Shown here: positions 54,901 to 64,000 of the stretch, in pieces | Layout: every line of letters starts with the position of its first letter | How positions within the stretch are numbered: the stretch's first letter is position 1 | Source of the DNA: Calvatia gigantea | Lineage: Eukaryota > Basidiomycota > Agaricomycetes > Agaricales > Lycoperdaceae | Direction: 5' to 3' | Length of the DNA stretch: 64,000 nt | Assembly: GCA_025093985.1 (NCBI GenBank) | Contig: JACAAK010000013.1 | Location: 434,001 to 498,000, forward strand | Translations under genes and position numbers: made by a program | The notes under the pieces: model-generated | What the model was told of the DNA's origin: nothing | What the model saw: the letters and a program-made list of their open reading frames with translations, nothing else | Databases searched by the model: none

Positions 54901-55205
54901 TTATTAAAGCAGAGTGAAGGTAGAGTAACCAGATCATATAGTTCTGTGTCCCTTGCAAAATCAGGAGTTGACCATAAGAGGTCTGAACAGAACTAGAGGA
55001 GACATTTTGTCTAGATATATTTAAGAGCAGATAAACAACATGTCAGTATCATGTAGGACTGCTGTGCATAGTGCATACATCAACAACATGGGTCAGACTA
55101 GGGTATCAAGTGGACCAAAAGACCACTGTCTCCCAGGTTGTTATGTGACTATAGCCTCCTCAACTCTACTAGTATGGCTAATGTGGTCTGAGTGAGCAGT
55201 GGTTA
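54901..55205 (-). mobile_element. Copia-A C3 leader and gag N-terminus
   Basis: Between the primer site and gag; collinear with C1 14,237-14,560, no long frame. Confidence 0.65.
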
Positions 55206-55217
55206 GGGCCCATAACC
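55206..55217 (-). promoter_or_regulatory. Primer binding site of copia C3
   Basis: GGTTATGGGCCC on the minus strand directly after the LTR, matching the initiator tRNA-Met anticodon arm. Confidence 0.8.
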
Positions 55218-55665
55218 TGTTGAGATGAGTATACCATAGTAGCTAATGCTAGTGGCAGAGGGTAGTCACACTCACTGGGATGGTAAGAGAACAGTTGAAG
55301 GTAGAAGTTTTGCTTAAGAGTTGTGTGTTTGGTTAGAACAAAGACTGGAATTGTCTAAAGAATATATGCATACTACATAGGTCTTTTATACTAAAGTCCT
55401 TGGTGAAATGACTCTGAAACCTGAAACAGGGAGTACTGTTATCTACCAATAGCATATACAGAGCATAATGCATACTACACATGTATCTAATAGAACATGC
55501 AGAATATTCTAGCCAGCAACCTAGAGTGCAGTCTAGTACTCTATGTACATTGTCTGTAGTATATCATAGTCCATTATTATTGACCCTCTGATAGTGATAT
55601 CTTCAAGACCTGTTTCAGCTATAAATAGACTGAACCAACATATTGGTACAGATCAAGATTCAACA
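55218..55665 (-). repeat. Copia-A 5' LTR (C3, 448 bp)
   Basis: Minus-strand TGTTGAATCTTGATC to CATCTCAACA. An equal-length copy lies at 61,477-61,924. Confidence 0.88.
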
Positions 55666-55689
55666 AAAGGTATATCTTACATCATAGCT

Positions 55690-56303
55690 GTGCACTGGAA
55701 TATGCCATTTCCTAAGTAATTCAAGGTTCTCTAGAAAAGAGTCATCCAGGCAGATGTAAAGCAGACACCAACCAAATGACTTCATGTCATGTCAGTATTT
55801 GTAGATACAGTATATGGTTTGTCATGATGCTTGACCAATTCAAGGGAGGTGAATAGAAGTGTGCCTGTCTATTTCCCCCCAGCACTTCCTGCAGCTGTGC
55901 CATATTCAGGCCTGTACAATGTAGCCAGGTCCCAGTTGTTCAAAATCCCTACAATGTTGCCAGTACCATCCTTGTTGTTTTTGTGATACATCAAATTATA
56001 GATGCTGATATTGCTGTATTCAACCCTACCTTCCAAATTTCACAATATGCTGGGGATTGAATTCAGTATAACCTGTTCTGTCAACATCATGAAAAGACCC
56101 ACCACTCAAGCAGTCCATCCATGCCTAGCTGACCTGGCCAAAACTGGTCAGTGAAGTGATGTTGTCCAACAGCTCAAAGACAATAATCTGATGCTTCTGG
56201 ACATATCCTTTGTCAAAGCCCAGCCACATACAAATGTTGCTAGTTCAGCTCCCAGTATCCTCAGCATAATAGACCCCAGGGAAGTGGTTTTTTCTGATAG
56301 TTT
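55690..56303 (-). pseudogene. FunK1 kinase fragment, CpG-depleted
   Basis: Collinear with FunK1 copy 1 at 3,890-4,400, including the catalytic loop and the intron region, but nearly every CpG is TpG or CpA, so HGD and DWD motifs are no longer readable. Ends where a minus-strand gypsy LTR starts (56,304). Copy at 61,945-62,562. Confidence 0.8.
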
Positions 56304-56596
56304 TGTTATGACCTTAGTCTGGTAAGACCTCAGGTTGCAGCTTAAGCTAAGTCTTGAGGGTGAGTAAGAAGATAAAACCAGGTGGTTAAGTGTACTGAAT
56401 ACAGGAGAGTATATGTATGCTTAAATACAGAAGACATCCAGTTGAATGGATGGAGGTAACTACATGAAATGTCCAATAACAATGGTGCAGTAGTATGTAA
56501 GTCAGTGCTCAGGGATTGCTCAACAGGAATAGATGGAATATGATATGGAATGGAATCAACTATAGTGATGTGATGGAGATAGTAAAACCCACAACA
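56304..56596 (-). repeat. 3' LTR of chromovirus G3
   Basis: Minus-strand TGTTGTGGGTTTTAC to GGTCATAACA, preceded in element order by a purine tract ATTGGGGGGTAA. Copy at 62,563-62,856. Confidence 0.85.
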
Positions 56597-56625
56597 TTAC
56601 CCCCCAATTAAGCTTCATGCTGTTG

Positions 56626-56630
56626 TGGTT
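56626..56630 (+). repeat. Target site duplication CATGC (left)
   Basis: CATGC here and at 56,928-56,932 flank the plus-strand solo LTR. Removing the LTR and one CATGC rejoins the G3 tail as ..CCTGAGGCATGAAGC.., the order seen in G1. Confidence 0.9.
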
Positions 56631-56927
56631 TTCACCATTCCTATCACATCTCCATACTCGTCTTGGATTCTCTTCTTTCATACCTGTTTCATCTATCTTT
56701 GCTCCAGCAATCTCTGAATACTGACTCATACAACTATCATGCTGTTGTCATCAGATGTTTTATGTAGTTACCTCCATCCATTCAACTGGATGCTCCCTTG
56801 TATTTAAGTGTACATATACTCTCCTGTATTTGGTACACTTAACCATCTCTAGTCCTCCTTCCCTTACTTGCCCTCAAGTTTTAGCCTAAGTTGCAGCCTG
56901 AGGTTTTGTCAGACTAAGGTTGTAACA
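56631..56927 (+). repeat. Solo LTR (plus) inside the tail of G3
   Basis: TGTTGTGGTTTTCACC to GGTTGTAACA, 297 bp, same family as the G1-G3 LTRs but in opposite orientation to G3, with perfect 5-bp target duplication. Left after LTR-LTR recombination of a full element. Confidence 0.92.
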
Positions 56928-56933
56928 CATGCC

Positions 56934-57919
56934 TCAGGAAACTCATTGAAGTCACCATGGACTACAGCTGTGGCAAGGGCTTTCTTGGTGGCACCTATGA
57001 GGTATTTTCCATTGTTGGATCATGTAAAGAAGACAGGTAAGTGGCTTTGACTGTCTTGTCAGATAGGGACTGGAACACCTTCATATGGAAATTCAGTGAT
57101 AGCAGAGTTCTTCCAGTAGTTTCTGACTATTGAGCTCCAGTAGTGTTGGTCACATTCTTGGCCAGGCAATACAGTGTGGTAGTGGGCAGGTGGCAGAAAA
57201 ACCAAGACAATTTGTGGTAGTGTGATGGTCTTGATAAAATGGTGTAGGGCATTGACCTCCTCTTTCATGAAGTTAGTAGTTTCTTCATCTATGGGGGTAT
57301 CAGCTTGGGTAGTTGTCTTAGGTGGGTTGACAGTATTATGGAGCTCCTTCAGAGTAGAGTGGATGCAGTTGATGAGCTCCTTGGTGCTGGCATTATTAGG
57401 AGTAGTGTTATAGCCTAGTAGGCTAGAGGCAATGTCTCCTAACTCTAGGAAGATTTTGGTAATGTCAAGGTTTTTGAATACCTCGAGTGTGAGGTTGATC
57501 TGACTTTGTAAACTGTCAACATGGTTTTGCTCTAATACAGTGAGGAATGATTGGGTGAGAGCACAGAAGATGGCAGGAATGTGCTTGCTAGTGGATGTAG
57601 AAGCATTTTCAAATCCTGTATACATATCTACAAATGTGATACAGGCAGTGGCAAGGGTGATGAGGTGGTTGGTGTTCAGTTGCTTGTTCTGATTTGTGAT
57701 GGTAACTAGTTCAGCATCAATGGCATTACTGATATCTTTGAGCAGGTCTTTGAGCAGGCCTTGGACTAGGGATGGTGTCATAGCCATATTGAACTGTGTA
57801 CCACTTGGGATGAGGGCTTTGTTGTTGTCTGGCTCAGGCATTGGGACAGATGAGATTCTGGTTGGGTTGGGGTGGATGAGGGAAGAAATTGTGACATAGC
57901 TAGATTGAAAGGTGGGTAT
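56934..57919 (-). pseudogene. Chromovirus ORF3 (G3, minus)
   Basis: Third copy of the extra frame, more diverged: VFLPPAHYHTVLPGQECDQH then YWSSIVRNYW, FPYEGVPVPI. The start codon is ATA where the others have ATG, and a one-base loss near the end shifts the C-terminus. Longest open part 57,059-57,841 (260 codons). N-terminal PEP and GTQFNMA..PSLVQGLL match the other copies. Divergence with a mostly kept frame suggests past selection on the protein. Confidence 0.85.
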
Positions 57920-60198
57920 ATCTAGTAGATTTGTTTGTCAGTTGACTTGTTGGATGTCTTTTTGGATTTTCTGCCCCCCTTTTTATGGGTATCCTCTGAA
58001 TGCCTTTTTAGGTAGTTCTGTATAGCCTCTTTTGCATTTCCAAGGTTAAATTCCACTGTCCACATATCTTCTTCATTGCTATACCCTTTCCAATATACTA
58101 GGAACTGATAGCCCCATCCACATTTTCACTGTCCTCAGATCTCATCTACTTCATACTCTTCCTCATTGTTGATGATCACTGGATTGGGTGCCAGTGCCTG
58201 TTTTTGGCTTGGGAATTCTGCCTTGTGTGCTAGTGTCAGGAACTGTTTGTTGGACACATTATGAATGGCCCATCCTTCAGGTAAGTTGAGTCAATATGCT
58301 GCTTCTCCTACTTTTTCCTTAATATGGAAAGGGCCATACTGCTTTTGGCCTAGCTTCTTTGATACTTGATTGGTATGGACATTTGTGTTTTCGAGCTACA
58401 CTTTGTTACTGATTTGGTATGCCTTTGTATGGAGCCTATTGTTGTTGTGTTGCTGTTTCATCTTTTTTTGGTATAGTTACAGTGCTGATGAGACACCATC
58501 TTGGGTGGCCTGTAGCTGTTTCAGAAATTCCATTGCTATAGGGTTGTTTGTCATCTCATTATTCTTCCCTTTCCATGGATGTTTTCTATAGTTCAGGAAA
58601 AACAGTGTTTCCTTTGTTCCCCTGTATTGTTTGTCATTGTAGTAAAATTCTGCTATTAGAAGCCATTCATCCCAGTCATTCTGGTCATAGTTGCAGTATA
58701 GATGGATGTAGGTTTCCACTTCTCTATTGATGCATTCAGTCTGACCATCAGTTTGGGGGTGATATGCTGTCAACAAATTGTGCTCTATGCCGAGTCCCTT
58801 GAATAACTCCTTGGTAAATTCCAATGAGAACCGAGGTCCATGGTCGCTGAGCACCTTCCTTGGTAGCCCATGCAGCTTCCATATTTTATCTCAATAAATT
58901 TGTATGATACCTTTGGATGAAACATCCATTGTTGTCACTATGAGTCATATTATTTTTGTGAAGCAGTCAACAATGACCAGTATTGCATCTTTTCCTTCTG
59001 ACTCTGGCAGGGATCTGATCATATCGATGCTGATTTCTTCCCATAGTCCATTAGGCACTGGGAGGGGGTGTAGCAGTGATTTGAGTAGAACTGTTCTTGC
59101 CTTGTTTCTCTGGCATGCTTGGCACCCCTGGATGTACCTCTTTAGGTCCTTATGTATGGTTGGCCACCAGTAGTCATGGGTGATTAGTTCTATCATTCTG
59201 TGCTGTCCAGGGTGTCCTGCATCTGGGGCATTGTGGTACTGTTGTAGAACTTCTTCTTGCAGTTTCTGGTTGGGTGGTACGTACACACTGTTCCCATTAT
59301 AGACTACCCCTTTGTCTTTGGTGAATTTTGATCCTTCCTTTAGCAGTTCTGTGGCTACTGATGTTTTGTATTGAGGGTTCCTTCATATTTTCTCTAGGAA
59401 TATTGGTTTGAGGAACAGTTCAGCTTGTAGTAGTACTGTGTCATTGGTGTTTTCTGTCTGTAGCCAGCTCTCTTTGATCATGGTGACTAATTTGTTCTCT
59501 GGTTCCTCTGGTATTTGATATATCTGGGACAATAGGTCAGCCTTCATGTTTGTTTTTCCCAGTATCTGTCACAGTGTGAAGTCATAGCCTTGTAATTACA
59601 AGTACCATTGGGCCTGATGCCCATTCAGCTTTTGCAGTTCCCTGTAGTACTTTAGGTTTTTGTGGTCTGTCCATATTTCAAATTTTTCTTCAGCATCCAG
59701 TAGGTAGTGTCTCCATTCTTTCAAGGCATGGACAATGGCTAACAGTTCTTTGTCATAGATTTCATAGTTTTGTTCAGCCAGTGACAGTGTTTGTGATATG
59801 AATGTGATTGGGTGCCATCTGTCTTCCTGTAGTTGTGATAGCACACCCCCTAATGCATAGTCCAATGCATTGACTTCCACTTGGAATTGTCCTTGTCTTT
59901 GTGGCAGTGTTAGGACTGGTTCTTCAGTAATGCACCTTTTTAGTTCATCAAATGCTACTTGGTGTTCTGGACTCTATTCCCATGCAGTTGTCCCTTTGAG
60001 CTTGTTTAGTAGTCCTGCAATTTTGCTGAAGTTCTTAATGAAGCATCAGTAGTAGTTGGCAAAGCCCAGGAATCATTCTACTCCTTTGGTGTTCTTGGGT
60101 TTAGGCCAGTCTCATACTGATTTGACCTTTCCTTCTTCCATCTCAATTCATCTGTGTCCTACTTTAACCCCTAACATTGGGATTTCTTCTGCATCAAA
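57920..60198 (-). mobile_element. Chromovirus G3 pol (minus), 5' truncated
   Basis: From high to low coordinates: end of RT (GVERF.. equivalent near 60,080), RNase H 59,596-59,880 (NALDYALGGVLSQLQED, YEIYDKELLAIVHALKEWRH), integrase zinc region (HPGQHRMIELITHDYWW, GCQACQRN), core (ISIDMIRSLPES; MLSDHGPRFSLEF; INREVETYIHLY, so D, D, E all kept), and chromodomain (GYQFLVYWKGYSNEEDMW near 58,090). Cut at 60,198 by another LTR. Scattered stops. With D-D-E intact, the G3 integrase core is the least damaged catalytically. Confidence 0.88.
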
Positions 60199-60608
60199 TG
60201 TTATAAACTTACTACATTCCCAGACTCTCCCTATCAACATATTAACCTTCTATTTAGACTTTCTCATCTACTTTTTCCTATACCCCAGTCTGTTCTTTAT
60301 TTATTTATCACATGTACTTCTACCTTTACTTCTTATGACTCACTCCAAGTCATGTTCCTGTTTCATCAGACTTCTATCTACTTGTCCCCATCTTCTTATG
60401 ACTTGTATCACTTCTTCTTTATCCCCAATGATTCCTTAACTTACCAATTAACCTGTAGTAGTCTTCTATTGACTCATATCCTTTTACTACATAATTACTC
60501 ATCTCTCATGTGTAGCTAGTATATAAACCTTAAGTAGTACTCTGTATTACCTTAGGTTATTCTAGTAACAAGCTTCCTTATCTTCGCTCATCTGCTACAA
60601 GGCTAACA
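60199..60608 (+). repeat. LTR of a further family (410 bp)
   Basis: TGTTATAAACTTACTAC to GGCTAACA, with TATA-like TATATAAACC near 60,529. It starts exactly where homology of G3 RT to G1/G2 stops. A partial copy, with deletions, at about 63,155-63,417. No coding region of this family is seen in the window. Confidence 0.6.
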
Positions 60609-61352
60609 ACCTTGGGGACTGCAGTGACATTTAACTCAGACTTTTCAGACAAGTGTGAGCTTCTACTCAAGAGAGTGATCTGAAGTCTGCACAGCAGTCA
60701 TTGAGACTTGTCGTATACTCCTGGGCTACAGTGTTGAACCTCTCCTTGAGCAGAGACAATCCAGGCCCAGTTGCAAAGTAAGGTAACATACATAACACAA
60801 GAATAACCTCACCCCTTCTCTCATTTCTAAACAACTCCTGTTTCTTACAGCCAGCTTCTGCCGATTATTCCTCCATCCAGTTCAACATTGAGAAGCCTTC
60901 CTGGTAATAGGGTCAAGAAGAGTAGAACTTTGGGTCTACTGGTTTTCTATCTTATCCTCTGCTAGATAGCATTAAGGAGAATGGGACTGTTCACCATTAG
61001 TTTCTTATTCTCATTTATTCTCCATATATTGACACATTGAGAAGCCTCCACCTAGCAGTGTCAAGTAGAGCAGGCCTAGTCACCACTATCTATTTTCTTC
61101 ACCACATCTCAAAAAGAGAAATGTCCCTTACACTCTCCTTTATCATCTCCTAAATGATTATTCCATACCTCCACTCAACACTCCTTTAAATCACCTACCA
61201 CACTGCCACTCCAATGCACCCACAAACCAGAAGGACTGTCAGTGCCATTTCTGGAAAGAATCTACCACACTCCATGTACATAATCACAAAAACCAAAACT
61301 ACTACAGGAATTACCTGTACCCACAAGGAAATCTAATGAACCTGAACCCCCT
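60609..61352 (+). other. Leader-like region with a possible intron
   Basis: Follows the LTR at 60,199. GTAAGG near 60,777 and TTTCTTACAG near 60,850 could bound a 70-nt intron. No frame with recognisable protein. Two GAGAAGCCT-containing lines (60,890 and 61,040) are weak internal repeats. Confidence 0.4.
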
Positions 61353-61445
61353 TGTTACGACCTTAGTCTGATAAGACCTCAGGTTGCAGCTTAGGCTAAG
61401 TCTTGAGGGCGAGTAAGGGTAGAAGAACCAGATGGTTAAGCATAC
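61353..61445 (-). repeat. Chromovirus LTR 3'-end fragment
   Basis: Minus-strand GTATGCTTAACCATCTGG to GGTCGTAACA, the last 93 bp of a G1-like LTR. Joined at 61,446 to the second LTR/FunK1 block. Confidence 0.8.
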
Positions 61446-61476
61446 TCTGAGTGAGCAGTAGTTATGGCCCATAACC

Positions 61477-61924
61477 TGTTGAGATGAGTATACCATAGTA
61501 GCTAATGCTAGTGGCAGAGGGTAGTCACACTCACTGGGATGGTAAGAGAACAGTTGAAGGTAGAAGTTTTGCTTAAGAGTTGTGTGTTTGGTTAGAACAA
61601 AGACCTGGAATTGTCTAAAGAATATATGCATACTACATAGGTCTTTTATACTAAAGTTCTGGTGAAATGACTCTGAAACCTGAAACAGGGAATACTGTTA
61701 TCTATCAATAGCATATACAGAGCATAATGCATACTACACATGTATCTAATAGAACATGCAGAATATTCTAGCCAGCAACCTAGAGTGCAGTCTAGTACTC
61801 TATGTACATTGTCTGTAGTATATCATAGCCCATTATTATTGACCCTCTGATAGTGATATCTTCAAGACCTGTTTCAGCTATAAATAGACTGAACCAACAT
61901 ATTGGTACAGATCAAGATTCAACA
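61477..61924 (-). repeat. Copia-A LTR, second copy (448 bp)
   Basis: Equal in length to 55,218-55,665. Confidence 0.88.
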
Positions 61925-61944
61925 AAAGGTATATCTCACATCAT

Positions 61945-62562
61945 AGCTGTGCACTGGAATATGCCATTTCCTAAGTAATTCAAGGTTCTCTGGGAAAGAG
62001 TCATCCAGGCAGATGTAAAGCAGACACCAACCAAATGACTTCATGTCATGTCAGTATTTGTAGATACAGTATATGGTTTGTCATGATGCTTGACCAATTC
62101 AAGGGAGGTGAATAGAAGTGTGCCTGTCTATTTCCCCCCAGCACTTCCTGCAGCTGTGCCATATTCAGGCCTGTGCAATGTAGCCAGGTCCCAGTTGTTC
62201 AAAATCCCTACAATGTTGCCAGTACCATCCTTGTTGTTTTTGTGATACATCAAATTATAGATGCTGATATTGCTGTGTTCAACCCTACCTTCCAAATTTC
62301 ACAATATGCTGGGGATTGAATTCAGTATAACCTGTTCTGTCAACATCATGAAAAGACCCACCACTTAAGCAGTCCATCCATGCCTAGCTGACCTGGCCAA
62401 AACTGGTCAGTGAAGTGATGTTGTCCAACAGCTCAAAGACAATAATCTGATGCTTCTGGACATATCCTTTGTCAAAGCCCAGCCACATACAAATGTTGCT
62501 AGTTCAGCTCCCAGTATCCTCAGCATAATAGACCCCAGGAAAGTGGTTTTTTCTGATAGTTT
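61945..62562 (-). pseudogene. FunK1 kinase fragment, second copy
   Basis: Copy of 55,690-56,303 with a handful of substitutions; CpG-depleted and non-coding. Confidence 0.8.
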
Positions 62563-62880
62563 TGTTATGACCTTAGTCTGGTAAGACCTCAGGTTGCAGC
62601 TTAAGCTAAGTCTTGAGGGTGAGTAAGAGGATAAAACCAGGTGGTTAAGTGTACTGAATACAGGAGAGTATATGTATGCTTAAATACAGAAGACATCCAG
62701 TTGAATGGATGGAGGTAACTACATGAAATATCCAATAACAATGGTGCAGTAGTATGTAAGTCAGTGCTCAGGGATTGCTCAACAGGAATAGATGGAATCA
62801 TGATATGGAATGGAATCAACTATAGTGATGTGATGGAGATAGTAAAACCCACAACATTACCCCCCAATTAAGCTTCATCT

Positions 62881-64000
<1,120 letters not shown>

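Larger units (their letters stand above)
61446..62880. repeat. Direct copy of 55,187-56,620
   Basis: Constant offset 6,259: copia primer site, copia LTR (61,477-61,924), FunK1 fragment (61,945-62,562), G3 LTR (62,563-62,856) and purine tract. Very few differences, so a recent duplication or an assembly duplication. Confidence 0.92.

Overview
The window looks like a repeat-rich, gene-poor stretch of a filamentous basidiomycete genome, most likely an agaricomycete mushroom. Three things point there: about nine pieces of the fungus-specific FunK1 protein kinase family, introns of about 53 nt with GT..AG ends, and nested Ty3/gypsy chromoviruses and Ty1/copia elements. The organism cannot be named from sequence alone. 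There are no operons, CRISPR arrays, rRNA genes or prokaryotic signals. The only RNA gene candidate is a damaged tRNA near 40.9 kb.

Layout. 1-9 kb: CpG-containing host-like DNA with a 2.1-kb arm of an inverted repeat, a multi-copy hypothetical gene family, and two FunK1 copies in tandem (minus strand), each lacking part of the gene; an A-run/T-run block replaces one segment. 9.06-13.8 kb: tandem duplication of about 2.3-2.5 kb, each unit a FunK1 fragment interrupted by a MITE-like element. 13.8-26.5 kb: copia-A element C1 (plus), split by a 6.35-kb chromovirus G1 with a clean GAAAC target duplication. 26.5-31.1 kb: FunK1 fragments, a 410-bp solo-LTR-like repeat in two copies, and a minus-strand copia RT broken by 2.8 kb of unrecognised DNA. 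31.1-35.4 kb: an old, eroded copia-A copy. 35.4-39.9 kb: deletion-riddled copy of 25.1-27.4 kb, then the second arm of the 1-kb inverted repeat. 40-42.7 kb: copia 3' end, tRNA-like gene, long LTR. 42.7-55.7 kb: minus-strand copia-A remains split by chromovirus G2 (plus), plus a striking alternation of modules from two copia families. 55.2-64 kb: copia LTR + FunK1 fragment + chromovirus G3 (minus) carrying an antiparallel solo LTR with CATGC target duplication; a further LTR family; a second copy of the LTR/FunK1 block; and a terminal A-run/T-run.

How it works together. The chromovirus family has gag, protease, RT, RNase H, integrase with chromodomain, and then an additional 327-codon reading frame between pol and the 3' LTR. 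That frame is conserved in position in three copies and in length in two of them, and I do not recognise it; it is the best candidate for something undescribed. The family also appears to prime reverse transcription with its own RNA 5' end, while copia-A carries a primer site matching the anticodon arm of initiator tRNA-Met. Nearly all elements are dead: many stops are TGA where a homologous copy has Arg, Gln or Trp, CpG has been converted to TpG/CpA, and catalytic Asp residues are lost. Several segments also carry dense one-base deletions and sit next to artificial-looking A/T runs, so part of the structure may be assembly error.
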